The notes: generated from the sequence alone by a model not told the origin. Counted from the first letter of the stretch, positions 6,697 to 15,149 are shown. The stretch: DNA of 16,635 bases from Flavobacteriales bacterium UBA6772 (GCA_002453265.1 DKGK01000051.1:1-16635); one strand, 5' to 3'. Program-made: numbers and translations.

Positions 6697-7941
6697 ATGG
6701 CTAATATAAAAGCATTTAAAGCAGTTCGACCTACACGAGATAAAGCCTATTTGGTAGCTTCACGTTCGTATTTATCTTATTCAGAAAATACACTTCGCGA
6801 AAAATTACTTAATAATCCATATACTTTTTTACATATTATAAATCCAGAATATTCATCTAATTTACCATTGGTACAAGGTTTAGATAAATATAAATTGGTA
6901 AAAGAAAAATACGAGCAATTTAGTGCTGAGGGCATTTTTATTATTGATAAAGAGCCAAGCTTTTATATTTATCAGCAAATTAGTATCGAAAATACATATA
7001 CCGGAATTATTGCCGCTACAAGTGTAACAGATTACCTAAATGGTAAGATTAAAATACACGAACAAACCATAGCGAAGCGTCAAGAAATGTTTACTGAATA
7101 TTTAGAGTCCACTGGTTTTAATGCTGAGCCCGTTTTACTTTCGTACAATAAAGTGCCTAGAGTAAATGAGATTATGGGTGCTTATATGAAAGACAGACCT
7201 GAATATGAATTTACAAGCACAAATAAGGTTTTACATAATTTGTGGATTATTAATAAGCAATCTGATATAAACGAAATTCAAGCTTTGTTTATTGATGTAG
7301 ATAGCCTCTATATTGCTGATGGTCATCATCGTTCTGCTTCTTCTGCTTTATTGAGTAAAAATAGAAAGACAAAGCAAAATTCAAATTCTGACGAAGAATC
7401 CCATAATTACTTCATGTCTTTATTAATTGATGATGAGCAAATGCGTATATACGACTTCAACAGATTGGTTTCTGACCTAAACGGCTTAACAATTGATGAA
7501 TTATTACTAAAAGTTAGCGATGTGTATTCGATTGAGAAGTTGGATTCTGCAAGAAAACCTCAAAAGAAAGATGAAATTGGAATGTATGTAAATGGATCTT
7601 GGTATAGCTTGATTGCTAAAAAGCATACTTTTGATTCAAGTCATTGTGTTAAGAATCTTGATCCTGAAATATTGTCTAATAACATATTAAGTCCTATTTT
7701 GGGTGTTAAAGATCTTAGAAACGATAAAAGAGTTGGTTTTATGGATGGGAAAAAAGGGTTGTTAGGTTTGCAAAACTCTGTTGACTCTGGAGCTTTTGCT
7801 ATAGCTTTTGCTCTTAAAGCAATTACATTCAATCAGCTTAAAACGGTAGCAGATAATGGAGAAATTATGCCTCCCAAAAGCACTTATATTGAACCGAAAC
7901 TAAGAAGTGGATTAACTATTTATTCTATAAACGATGACTAA
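6697..7941 (+). CDS. DUF1015 family protein
   Basis: A 414-residue cytoplasmic protein of the widespread DUF1015 family. The family hallmarks are intact: FKAVRPTRDKA at the N-terminus (7-17), IADGHHR (206-212), and MPPKSTYIEPKLRSGL (391-406) near the C-terminus. The histidine pair in DGHHR and the PPKST loop look like an active or metal site, but no reaction is firmly established. The protein has no signal peptide or membrane segment. Its last codons overlap the next gene, a short-chain dehydrogenase, by 8 bp, so the two are translationally coupled. A promoter candidate lies directly upstream, making this the first gene of a probable three-gene unit ending with the YggS-like gene. Confidence 0.88.
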   Translation: MANIKAFKAVRPTRDKAYLVASRSYLSYSENTLREKLLNNPYTFLHIINPEYSSNLPLVQGLDKYKLVKEKYEQFSAEGIFIIDKEPSFYIYQQISIENTYTGIIAATSVTDYLNGKIKIHEQTIAKRQEMFTEYLESTGFNAEPVLLSYNKVPRVNEIMGAYMKDRPEYEFTSTNKVLHNLWIINKQSDINEIQALFIDVDSLYIADGHHRSASSALLSKNRKTKQNSNSDEESHNYFMSLLIDDEQMRIYDFNRLVSDLNGLTIDELLLKVSDVYSIEKLDSARKPQKKDEIGMYVNGSWYSLIAKKHTFDSSHCVKNLDPEILSNNILSPILGVKDLRNDKRVGFMDGKKGLLGLQNSVDSGAFAIAFALKAITFNQLKTVADNGEIMPPKSTYIEPKLRSGLTIYSINDD

Positions 7942-8740
7942 GATCAGCAAGAAAAGGGTTTTAATTACTGGAGGTGCTTCGGGGATAGGAAAACTTATGG
8001 GGGGTGCTTGTTTAGCAAAAAAAGCAATTGAGTTAATAATTTGGGATATTAATGAACGTGCATTAAAAGATACTACTAAAGAATTTAAAATTAAGGGCTA
8101 TAGTGTATCTTCTCATTTAGTAGATGTTTCTGATTTACAGCAAATACAAGATACATCGAAATTAGTTTTGCAAAAAGGGCCTGTAGATATTCTAATAAAT
8201 AATGCAGGTATTGTAACTGGAAAACCGTTTCATCAACAAAATTCGAGTGCCATTACAAAAACATTGGCTATTAATGTAGAAGGCGTAATGCAGATTACAA
8301 GAGCATTTTTACCAGCAATGATTGAACAGAAATCAGGACATATTGTAAATATTGCATCTGCTGCAGGAATGATGTCAAACCCTAATATGTCGGTATATGC
8401 AGGCTCTAAATGGGCTGTGCTTGGCTGGTCTGAGTCTCTACGCATTGAATTAGAAGCCTTAAAAGGAGACTTACATGTAACAACAGTTACGCCTGGATAT
8501 ATTGATACAGGTATGTTCGATGGGGTAAAAGCCCCGCTCCTACTTCCATTATTAAAACCAAAAGTAATTGTTGCAGCAATTATTAATGGAATAGAAAAGA
8601 ATAAACTTTTTGTTCGAAAACCATTTATGGTAAATACGCTAACATTTGTAAAAGGAATATTACCGACTAGAGCTTTTGATTGGTTTGTTGGTACTGTTTT
8701 GGGTGTTTATAAAAGTATGGATGAGTTTAAAGGTCATTAG
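7934..8740 (+). CDS. Short-chain dehydrogenase/reductase (SDR family)
   Basis: A classical SDR of 268 residues acting as an NAD(P)-dependent oxidoreductase on an unknown alcohol or carbonyl substrate. The cofactor loop is TGGASGIG (12-19). D38 at the end of beta strand 2 suggests NAD(H) preference. NNAG lies at 89-92, and the catalytic set N114, S142, Y155, K159 (YAGSK) is complete. The region after the loop (KLMGGACLAKKAIELIIWD) lacks the usual Gly-Ala before strand 2, a mild deviation. The C-terminal part (LLKPKVIVAAIINGIEK) resembles SDRs of the retinol/sterol dehydrogenase-like branch. The gene overlaps the DUF1015 gene by 8 bp, and the YggS-like gene follows after 51 bp. Confidence 0.88.
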   Translation: MTKISKKRVLITGGASGIGKLMGGACLAKKAIELIIWDINERALKDTTKEFKIKGYSVSSHLVDVSDLQQIQDTSKLVLQKGPVDILINNAGIVTGKPFHQQNSSAITKTLAINVEGVMQITRAFLPAMIEQKSGHIVNIASAAGMMSNPNMSVYAGSKWAVLGWSESLRIELEALKGDLHVTTVTPGYIDTGMFDGVKAPLLLPLLKPKVIVAAIINGIEKNKLFVRKPFMVNTLTFVKGILPTRAFDWFVGTVLGVYKSMDEFKGH

Positions 8741-8791
8741 TTAGTTATTTAGTAATGATCAATTATTGATTTTCAAATTCAATTTATTAAA

Positions 8792-9436
8792 ATGATTGCA
8801 GAGAATTTATCTAAAATACTAGCTACTATTCCTAGGAATGTTACCCTTGTGGCTGTTTCTAAAACAAAACCTAATTCTGCTATTTTAGAAGCTTACAAAG
8901 TTGGGCAGCGTGTTTTTGGGGAAAATAAAGTTCAGGATATGGCAGAAAAAGCTTCTGCTTTACCTAAAGATATACAGTGGCATATGATCGGTCATTTACA
9001 AACCAATAAGGTAAAGTTTATTGCTCCTTTTGTATCGCTTATTCATGGTGTAGATTCTTTAAAACTGCTAACTGAAATTAACAAACGGGCTGTACAAAAT
9101 AAGCGAATAATAGATTGCCTTTTGCAGGTTTATATTGCCAAAGAAGAAGCTAAATTTGGCTTAGATCATCTAGAGGTTAAAGACTTACTAGGTTTATCTA
9201 AAGCTTTTAGTAATATTCGTATTATTGGGCTAATGGGAATGGCTACAAACACTAAAGATGAAACTCAGGTTAGTGAAGAGTTTTCAAACTTAAAAAGCTT
9301 GACAGATAAGTTACAAGTCGAAAATAAACTATTGCAAACTATTTCGATGGGTATGAGTGGTGATTATCTTTTAGCAATTAAAGAAGGAAGTAGTATGGTA
9401 AGAGTGGGTTCTGCTATTTTTGGTGATCGGAATTAA
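8792..9436 (+). CDS. YggS/PLPBP family pyridoxal 5'-phosphate homeostasis protein
   Basis: A PLP-binding, TIM-barrel protein without known catalysis; the family buffers intracellular pyridoxal phosphate and affects amino-acid metabolism. The lysine that binds PLP is K24 in AVSKTKP. Other family blocks are FGENKVQ (42-48), WHMIGHLQTNK (63-73), the GLMGMAT stretch, SMGMSGDY (185-192) and the phosphate-binding end VRVGSAIFG. At 214 residues it is normal in length. It lies 51 bp after the SDR gene on the same strand, with no consensus promoter seen between them, so co-transcription is likely. A bidirectional terminator follows. Confidence 0.93.
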   Translation: MIAENLSKILATIPRNVTLVAVSKTKPNSAILEAYKVGQRVFGENKVQDMAEKASALPKDIQWHMIGHLQTNKVKFIAPFVSLIHGVDSLKLLTEINKRAVQNKRIIDCLLQVYIAKEEAKFGLDHLEVKDLLGLSKAFSNIRIIGLMGMATNTKDETQVSEEFSNLKSLTDKLQVENKLLQTISMGMSGDYLLAIKEGSSMVRVGSAIFGDRN

Positions 9437-9440
9437 AGTG

Positions 9441-9475
9441 CAAAAAAAAAGACCAACATAAAGTTGGTCTTTTTA
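9441..9475. terminator. Bidirectional terminator between converging genes
   Basis: GACCAAC (9451-9457) pairs perfectly with GTTGGTC (9463-9469) around a 5-nt loop. Nine A lie on the left and five T on the right (9470-9474), extending the stem and giving a U tract in both directions. It serves the plus-strand YggS-like gene and the minus-strand peroxiredoxin gene. Confidence 0.9.
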
Positions 9476-9490
9476 GAAGTTTAAATATTC

Positions 9491-10123
9491 TTAGTTTTTT
9501 GCAAGGTAATCTGCAGTACCTTCGTGAGAAGGCTTCATCGCTTCTTTTCCTTTAATCCAATTTGCAGGACAAACTTCACCATTTTCTTCAACGAAAGTTA
9601 AAGCATCTACCATGCGGATAGCTTCATCAACATTTCTACCTAAAGGAAGATTGTTTACCAATTGATGTTGTACAACACCATCTTTGTCAATTAAGAACAA
9701 ACCACGGTATGCAACAAGTTCTGCATCTGCTTCTAGTTCGTCGTTTTCGTTAATGAAGTAATCACCAGTAAGAACATCAAAGTTTTTAGAAATAGTCTTG
9801 TTTGTATCAGCTACTAAGGGGTATGTAATACCTTTAATACCACCTTGAGCTTTCTCCATTTGCAACCAACCCCAGTGAGACATTTCTGAATCTGTAGAAA
9901 CACCTACTACTGCTGTGTTACGATCTTCGAATTCACCTAATTTTTCTTGAAAAGCGTGAAGCTCTGTTGGACAAACGAAAGTAAAGTCTTTTGGATAGAA
10001 GAATAATACGACATTCTTTTTCCCGATATATTGCTCTAAAGAAAAGTCTGCCTCTACAGAAGTTCCATTAACAACGGCTTTAGCCGAAAATTGTGGTGCT
10101 TTTCTACCTACTAATACTGCCAT
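9491..10123 (-). CDS. Typical 2-Cys peroxiredoxin (AhpC/TSA family)
   Basis: A cytosolic thiol peroxidase of 210 residues that reduces hydrogen peroxide and organic hydroperoxides. The peroxidatic cysteine is C51 in DFTFVCPTE, with the conserved P44 and T48 nearby. The resolving cysteine is about C185 in GEVCPANW, the typical 2-Cys arrangement with a C-terminal tail. RGLFLIDKDGVVQ and LPLGRNVDEAIR are further family blocks. There is no signal peptide. A good -7 promoter box lies 35-42 nt upstream, so it is probably transcribed alone and stops at the shared terminator. Reductant (AhpF, thioredoxin or other) is not encoded nearby. Confidence 0.95.
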   Translation of the reverse strand: MAVLVGRKAPQFSAKAVVNGTSVEADFSLEQYIGKKNVVLFFYPKDFTFVCPTELHAFQEKLGEFEDRNTAVVGVSTDSEMSHWGWLQMEKAQGGIKGITYPLVADTNKTISKNFDVLTGDYFINENDELEADAELVAYRGLFLIDKDGVVQHQLVNNLPLGRNVDEAIRMVDALTFVEENGEVCPANWIKGKEAMKPSHEGTADYLAKN

Positions 10124-10157
10124 TTTATTGTGTTTTAGTTTTTGCTGTTATGAAATG

Positions 10158-10165
10158 CAAATATA
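10158..10165 (-). promoter_or_regulatory. -7 box of the peroxiredoxin gene
   Basis: The minus strand reads TATATTTG, a perfect match to TAnnTTTG, placed to give a leader of about 26 nt. No TTG stands at the usual -33 distance, which may mean an activator-dependent promoter. Confidence 0.5.
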
Positions 10166-10215
10166 TTGTTTTTTACCTATAAACTTTTGCGAAACTAATG
10201 GCAAATTTTATAAAT

Positions 10216-12447
10216 CTAATTCGATGGATAAGAGAAATTGGCTACAGCATTTAATTTAATTTGATAACCTTGTCCTGGTGTCATTTCTCCAATACCGTTA
10301 AAATCCCAATCTGGTAAATAAGCAGAACCATCAAAAGTTTTAACAATTATAATTTGCTCGTTTATATCTGTTAACATTTCTACTAAGTTAGCAGGAGAAT
10401 CTCTTAAATAACCCAACAAACTCCAACCTTCAGATAAATTAATTACAAATTCTTCTGGAATTATTTTAGTTCCAGAAATACTTAAATTCTGGTTTGATAA
10501 AAGTTTTATTAAATAAGCATCACCTACATTAGCATCACCGATAGCATTAAACTCCCATTCGGGTAAATAAGCTAATCCTTGAGCATCTTTTATAATAACA
10601 GTAGCATCTACTATAGAATTAACCAATGAATCTATAGAAGGAGAGTCTGGTTGAATAAAGGATGAGAAAATATACCAACCTAAAGGAAGGTTAATTATTT
10701 GTACATCAGTTGCAGAAGAATATTCGCAAGAACTATCATCTATTGTAGCTAAGTTATTATAGTTAGAGGCTAAAGGGTCTATACAACCAGATATTTCAGC
10801 TGAACAGTTACCAAACTCACCAATAAATGGAGCTCCACCGGACAGCAACTCTATTCCATCAGAACTTAAGATAGACCAGGAAACTTCTTCTTGCCAATTA
10901 CCGCCATCACAGGTTACAGAAATACATGAGTTTGAATCGTAACAAAGAACTTCGGTAGAAGAACTTCCAGAAACAATAGTCAAAGAAGAACCATTAATTA
11001 TAATGTTATTTCCGTTCCAGCCATCACCATAAGAATCTTCTAATTGAATAGTTAGAGTTTCACCTGTAACACAATTTCCATCACAATCGTAACCAGGATT
11101 AGGTCCATTACCACCACAATCACCACACTCATCTAATTCGGTACAACTACCATCATCTACGGTACTGTTTACATCATAATTACAAGCAGTAGCATCCATA
11201 CAACCACCTTGTATACCTGCAGCCCAAATAATCATTTCCATGGCTCCATTAAAATTCTCAGCACAAGCATCTAAAATCTGACTTTCAGGTAATTCAAACC
11301 CACCACCAGAAGAAGAGTTTGGTCTCAACTCAAAAGTATAGCCGAGTGCTCCTAATTCGTCATAAGACCAATCTGGCATAGTTCCACTGGCTAAGTAAAG
11401 TGCTCCATTTGCATCGCCTACACCAAAGGTAAAAGGGTAATTATTTGTATTTGTAATAGCATCGTTCATTGCGTTACCTAAACTTACAATTTCGTCATGA
11501 TCAGGCGATTCTGCATTAGTATAACCCCAAGGTCCTAGAACTAAAGCAGAATAAGAATGAATGTCTAAATGGCCAACAAGATTGGGTACAGCTTCCATGT
11601 AATTTTTCAGAACATTTGCTTCGGTAGCAGAAAACGGACTTGTACCAACATAAACATCAGAACATTCTGAGGTACTAGTACTTTCTCCACCATTCCAATC
11701 GGCATCCCAATTTCTATTTAAGTCGGTACCTACACATGATGAATTAGCATTGGGCTGTCTGTTTTTCCTCCAATATCTATCTGTTGTATGCGTATAAACA
11801 TAACCATCAGGATTTACAATTGGTACAATATAAACATCTACTATATCTAATAAAGTCTGTGTAAAATTATCTGTAGCATATTCTTGAGCTAACTGATCTG
11901 CAAAATAAGTAGTTGCCATTACAGTAACCCATTCTCTAGCATGTTGACACCCGTTAAAAAATACCGCTGGTTTATTTGTTCCACCAGTACTAAACTTTAA
12001 GCCGTTTATGGCTCTGTTTTCGTACGAATCTCCCAAATCTATTAAAGTAGCAATAGAACTAGAATTAGCAATTTCAACTAATTTATCTTGAACTTCATCA
12101 TAAGTTCTATAAATTTCGTACCATTCTTCACCATCTCTTTGCGAACGTAACAATTCCATTGCAGCATTATCGTTATCAATTTTTTCTTTTAAATCGCTTA
12201 CAATAGTTTCAAAAACTATATTATTAATAGAAAGCCAGTTTAGGGCAGTTTCAGAAACAATAATATCAGAAGAAGATTGATGTTCTCTGCAAGATAAAAA
12301 TGTAGCCTCCAAATTATTTAGGCTAGCTTCTAAAGCAGGACTTACAGATTTAAGATGTATTAAAGTAGTGTTTGCATAGGGTGCACTATTTTGAGCACTA
12401 ATTTGGAACACCATCAATAGAAATGCAAAGGGAATAAGATTTTTCAT
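10216..12447 (-). CDS. Secreted M14 family zinc carboxypeptidase with Cys-rich and duplicated C-terminal domains
   Basis: An exported metallopeptidase of 743 residues. The signal peptide is 1-18 (cleavage after QISA). The catalytic domain spans about 105-412 with the full pancreatic-carboxypeptidase set: zinc ligands H169 and E172 (HARE) and H297 (DIHSYS), substrate-site N244/R245 (DLNRNW), Y351, and general base E373 (YTFELR). The residue at the position setting specificity (CPA 255) appears to be P358, so basic-residue preference is unlikely. There follow a Cys-rich repeat (CMDATACNYDVNSTVDDGSC), a middle domain with YGDGWNGN, a second Cys repeat (550-575), and two copies of a roughly 75-residue domain (585-660, 669-743). 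No T9SS sorting domain is recognisable at the C-terminus, so its final location is uncertain. It probably digests environmental peptides. Confidence 0.92.
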   Translation of the reverse strand: MKNLIPFAFLLMVFQISAQNSAPYANTTLIHLKSVSPALEASLNNLEATFLSCREHQSSSDIIVSETALNWLSINNIVFETIVSDLKEKIDNDNAAMELLRSQRDGEEWYEIYRTYDEVQDKLVEIANSSSIATLIDLGDSYENRAINGLKFSTGGTNKPAVFFNGCQHAREWVTVMATTYFADQLAQEYATDNFTQTLLDIVDVYIVPIVNPDGYVYTHTTDRYWRKNRQPNANSSCVGTDLNRNWDADWNGGESTSTSECSDVYVGTSPFSATEANVLKNYMEAVPNLVGHLDIHSYSALVLGPWGYTNAESPDHDEIVSLGNAMNDAITNTNNYPFTFGVGDANGALYLASGTMPDWSYDELGALGYTFELRPNSSSGGGFELPESQILDACAENFNGAMEMIIWAAGIQGGCMDATACNYDVNSTVDDGSCTELDECGDCGGNGPNPGYDCDGNCVTGETLTIQLEDSYGDGWNGNNIIINGSSLTIVSGSSSTEVLCYDSNSCISVTCDGGNWQEEVSWSILSSDGIELLSGGAPFIGEFGNCSAEISGCIDPLASNYNNLATIDDSSCEYSSATDVQIINLPLGWYIFSSFIQPDSPSIDSLVNSIVDATVIIKDAQGLAYLPEWEFNAIGDANVGDAYLIKLLSNQNLSISGTKIIPEEFVINLSEGWSLLGYLRDSPANLVEMLTDINEQIIIVKTFDGSAYLPDWDFNGIGEMTPGQGYQIKLNAVANFSYPSN
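10219..10443 (-). repeat. Second copy of C-terminal ~75-aa domain in the carboxypeptidase
   Basis: Residues 669-743 start INLSEGW and include SAYLPDWDFNGIGE and GYQIKL. They align along their whole length with residues 585-660, at roughly 40% identity by eye. Confidence 0.75.
10468..10695 (-). repeat. First copy of C-terminal ~75-aa domain in the carboxypeptidase
   Basis: Residues 585-660 start INLPLGW and include LAYLPEWEFNAIGD and AYLIKL. It is the tandem partner of the domain at 669-743. The shared core is AYLP-[ED]-W-[ED]-FN-x-IG. Confidence 0.75.
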
Positions 12448-12484
12448 AGCTAGAATTTAATTTATTTAATGCAAAAACAATTCC

Positions 12485-12514
12485 AAAAAAAAAGCTGCAC
12501 TAAGCAGCTTTTTT
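12485..12514 (-). terminator. Terminator after the T9SS-sorted protein gene
   Basis: GCTGC-ACTAA-GCAGC forms a 5-bp GC-rich stem, extended by A-T pairs, with nine A on the left (U tract on the minus strand) and six T on the right. It lies just after the stop codon of the T9SS-sorted gene and before the carboxypeptidase start, so the two are separate transcripts unless readthrough occurs. Confidence 0.8.
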
Positions 12515-12529
12515 AATTTGAATTTTAGG

Positions 12530-13321
12530 TTACTTATTGATAACTAATCTACCAACAACACTATTTTTATCAGATGATAATTTGTAAATATATACACCGT
12601 TTGTAAAGCTAGATGTATTTACCATTAAGATATCTTTAGAATAAGTGCTTTTATAGACTAAATTTCCTAATAAATCAAAAATCTGAACATTTGTGTTTTC
12701 TTTTACAGAAGTTAACTCAAAAGTCACTTCAGTAGTTGCAGGGTTTGGATAAACCACAACGTCAGATAAATTAGCTAACTCTTCTACTCCAACATTAGAC
12801 TCCACATTTAATATAAATGTAGGAATAAAGCTATTAAGAGCAGAATTATCTCCAGCTAAAGCTAGGTCAAGTAAAGCATTATCACCAGTGGTGTAAGGTA
12901 CAGTGAAAGCTATTTCGCCTAAAATATCAATAGAGATTACAATATCAGCAATAATGTCTAAGGTATATTCACCAACTTCTGAAGGAATACCAGATAGCGA
13001 CACCTCTCCTTCCACGTTAGGGATAAATGCACAATCTGCAATATTACAGTTGTAGTCCATTCCTAAAGGAGAAGAAAAACTTGTGATAGTTGCAGAAACA
13101 AATTCTAATTCGAAATCAATTCCTTCTATAACTAATGTTTCAGTAGAATAAAAACTAATAGTTTCGTTATAATTTTGGCCAATAAATGCATTGGGTAAAT
13201 TAACTATAGAGCTGTCTGCGCTAAAGGTTGAACCTTCTGGAGGAAAAAAACCTACTTCTTGAGCAGATAAAAATTGAACTGACATCAATGCAAGCAATGA
13301 TAAAGTGAAAATTTTTTTCAT
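12530..13321 (-). CDS. T9SS type A sorting domain-containing secreted protein
   Basis: A 263-residue exported protein. The signal peptide is 1-20 (FLSA before Q21). Residues about 21-175 are beta-rich and Ser/Thr/Asn-rich, with an Ig-like look (LPNAFIGQNYNETISFYS) and a C92/C97 pair that may form a disulfide. The C-terminal 78 residues (about 186-263) are a clear type A T9SS sorting domain: VVVYPNPATTEVTF, IFDLLGNLVYKS, FTNGVYIYKL and the end VGRLVINK. It is therefore expected to pass through the Por/T9SS machinery to the cell surface or medium. The function of the passenger is unknown. The start lies only 11 bp after the STAS-like gene on the same strand; a -7-like TATATTTA (13361-13368) inside that gene might drive it separately. 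Confidence 0.9.
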   Translation of the reverse strand: MKKIFTLSLLALMSVQFLSAQEVGFFPPEGSTFSADSSIVNLPNAFIGQNYNETISFYSTETLVIEGIDFELEFVSATITSFSSPLGMDYNCNIADCAFIPNVEGEVSLSGIPSEVGEYTLDIIADIVISIDILGEIAFTVPYTTGDNALLDLALAGDNSALNSFIPTFILNVESNVGVEELANLSDVVVYPNPATTEVTFELTSVKENTNVQIFDLLGNLVYKSTYSKDILMVNTSSFTNGVYIYKLSSDKNSVVGRLVINK

Positions 13322-13332
13322 AATTTTTTTTG

Positions 13333-13656
13333 TTAAACGTTTCTTTCTAATTCTTCCATGTAAATATACTCTATTGCTTCAGATAAAGTAAGAACAACAA
13401 CAAAATAATCCTCTAAGCTATCCATATCTTCTTTTGCAGAAATAATAACAAGGAATGAGATTTGTAGTTTTGAATGGTCTTTGTATGCTTTAGCTAATAA
13501 ACTTATTACACTATCATTCAAAACAATAGAACTACAATCTATAATTTTATTGCCCTTAATTTGCAGATTATAAATAGCGTTTGTAAGTTCTAATTCAGAA
13601 TTAAAATTTGGCAAAAACACCGTGTATTTATCCTTTTCGGTTATATTCCAAGACAT
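13333..13656 (-). CDS. Small STAS-like protein downstream of pyrB
   Basis: A 107-residue cytoplasmic protein. The pattern beta strand, then KIIDCSSIVLNDSVISLLAKAYKD, then a hydrophobic strand (ISFLVIIS) resembles the STAS fold of anti-sigma-factor antagonists, with S at the place where those proteins carry a phosphorylated serine. This is a fold-level guess. Short proteins like this after pyrB in flavobacteria are, as I recall, often mislabelled ribonuclease Z because they precede that gene; nothing here resembles a metallo-beta-lactamase. Its ATG overlaps the pyrB stop as TAATG, so translation is coupled to pyrB. A role in pyrimidine metabolism is not shown. Confidence 0.65.
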   Translation of the reverse strand: MSWNITEKDKYTVFLPNFNSELELTNAIYNLQIKGNKIIDCSSIVLNDSVISLLAKAYKDHSKLQISFLVIISAKEDMDSLEDYFVVVLTLSEAIEYIYMEELERNV

Positions 13657-14591
13657 TATTCTTCTCTTTTTATTTTTTGAGCCAAAAGGTATATGACTGC
13701 CATTCGTATGGCAACACCATTTTCTACTTGATCTAAGATGATTGCTTGCTCGCTATCTGCCACAGCAGAAGTTATTTCTACTCCCCTATTAATTGGACCT
13801 GGATGCATCACTACTATTTTCTTATTAAGGGAATCTAATAAGGGTTTATCTAAACCATAAAGCATTGTATATTCTCTAAGAGAAGGGAAATAATTGACAT
13901 CCATTCTCTCTAACTGTATGCGCAACATGTTTACTACATCGCACCACTCTAATGCTTTTCTTAAATCGTGTTCTACTTTTACCCCTAATTCTTTAATGTA
14001 TTTTGGAATTAAAGTAGCAGGACCACAAACCATTACTTCGGCACCTTGTTTTTGTAAGCAAAATATATTTGAAAGTGCTACTCTAGAATGAACTATATCT
14101 CCAACTATAACAACTTTTTTCCCTTTTACAGTGCCTAACTTCTCTCTTATTGAATAAGAATCTAATAAAGCTTGAGTAGGATGTTCGTGTGCACCATCTC
14201 CAGCATTTACGATTCTAGAATCTACATTTTCTGATAAAAACTTAGCAGCTCCAGGATTCGGGTGACGCATCACCACCAAATCAACTTTCATTGCTAAAAT
14301 ATTATTCACTGTATCAATTAACGTTTCACCTTTTTTAACAGATGAAGATGCTGCTGAAAAATTAATCACATCAGCAGACAATCGTTTTTCTGCTAACTCA
14401 AAAGACAAACGAGTTCTTGTGGAGTTCTCAAAAAACAAATTTGCAATAGTTATATCTCTTAAAGATGGAACCTTTTTTATCGGTCGATTTATAACAGACT
14501 TAAAATTATCGGCAGTTTGAAAAATGAGTTCAATATCTTCATTAGATAACTCCTTAATACCAACTAAATGATTTACACTTAAACTTCCCAT
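13656..14591 (-). CDS. pyrB: Aspartate carbamoyltransferase catalytic subunit
   Basis: PyrB joins carbamoyl phosphate to L-aspartate, the committed step of pyrimidine synthesis. The 311 residues carry the carbamoyl-phosphate loop STRTR (57-61), the conserved lysine region SSVKKGET (83-90), the HPTQ motif (137-140) and the aspartate-binding HPGPINRG near residues 262-269. Length is normal for a catalytic chain. No pyrI regulatory subunit is present, so it is probably an unregulated trimer or is controlled otherwise. The gene begins 2 bp after the pyrR stop and overlaps the following small gene by 1 bp, so the three form one operon. Confidence 0.97.
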   Translation of the reverse strand: MGSLSVNHLVGIKELSNEDIELIFQTADNFKSVINRPIKKVPSLRDITIANLFFENSTRTRLSFELAEKRLSADVINFSAASSSVKKGETLIDTVNNILAMKVDLVVMRHPNPGAAKFLSENVDSRIVNAGDGAHEHPTQALLDSYSIREKLGTVKGKKVVIVGDIVHSRVALSNIFCLQKQGAEVMVCGPATLIPKYIKELGVKVEHDLRKALEWCDVVNMLRIQLERMDVNYFPSLREYTMLYGLDKPLLDSLNKKIVVMHPGPINRGVEITSAVADSEQAIILDQVENGVAIRMAVIYLLAQKIKREE

Positions 14592-14593
14592 AT

Positions 14594-15136
14594 TTATCCT
14601 CTTATCAATCTAACCAAACCGTTTCTGGTTCCATCTTCAGACCATTCAACTAGTACTTTCTCAGTATCTATTGCATCAACTGTTTTCCCAACATAATTAG
14701 GTTCTATAGGTAGTTCTCTACTAAAACGTCTATCTATTAATACCAAAAGTTCAATTTGCTGAGGTCTTCCAAAAGAGTTTATAGCATCCATACCAGCACG
14801 AATACTTCTTCCAGTATAAAGCACATCATCAATAAATACCACCTTTTTCCCTTCTACTAAGAAGTCAATATTAGTTTGATTTGCTGTTAATGGCTCATCT
14901 CTTCTTCTAAAGTCATCTCTAAAAAAAGTAATATCTAAAGAACCTAATGAAATAGTATTTACACTTGATAATTCTAATAGACGTGCCTGAATTTTTTCGG
15001 CAAGAACATAGCCTCTAGGTTGCATTCCTATTAAAACAGTATTTTCAAAGTCACAATGATTCTCAATCAACTGCCAACACAAACGATTTACGCTTAAGTC
15101 TAGCTCTTTATGATTGAATAGTATTTTTTCGCCCAT
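14594..15136 (-). CDS. pyrR: PyrR family uracil phosphoribosyltransferase / pyr regulator
   Basis: PyrR is a phosphoribosyltransferase that makes UMP from uracil and PRPP; in Gram-positive bacteria it also binds pyr mRNA to control attenuation. From the chosen start it has 180 residues, the normal length. The PRPP-binding loop is VVFIDDVLYTGRS (99-111), and VLIGMQPRGYVLA (34-46) and FFRDDFRRR are family blocks. The start at 15136 (MGEKIL) is preferred over an in-frame ATG at 15178, which would add 14 residues without family support. A -7 box lies 5 nt before the chosen ATG. pyrB follows after 2 bp. No attenuator with a PyrR-binding loop is seen upstream, so RNA-based regulation is not evident. 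Confidence 0.93.
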   Translation of the reverse strand: MGEKILFNHKELDLSVNRLCWQLIENHCDFENTVLIGMQPRGYVLAEKIQARLLELSSVNTISLGSLDITFFRDDFRRRDEPLTANQTNIDFLVEGKKVVFIDDVLYTGRSIRAGMDAINSFGRPQQIELLVLIDRRFSRELPIEPNYVGKTVDAIDTEKVLVEWSEDGTRNGLVRLIRG

Positions 15137-15141
15137 AGCAA

Positions 15142-15149
15142 CAAATATA
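15142..15149 (-). promoter_or_regulatory. -7 box directly upstream of pyrR
   Basis: The minus strand reads TATATTTG, a perfect -7 box, ending 5 nt before the pyrR ATG. A start at or next to the ATG would make the pyr transcript leaderless. A TTTG lies 26 nt further upstream (15179-15176), longer than the usual spacing, so the promoter is tentative. Confidence 0.4.

Noticed and set aside
8758..8770. Inverted repeat ATCAATTATTGAT before the YggS-like gene
   Set aside because: A five-base AT-rich arm is expected by chance in DNA of this composition, and no U tract follows.
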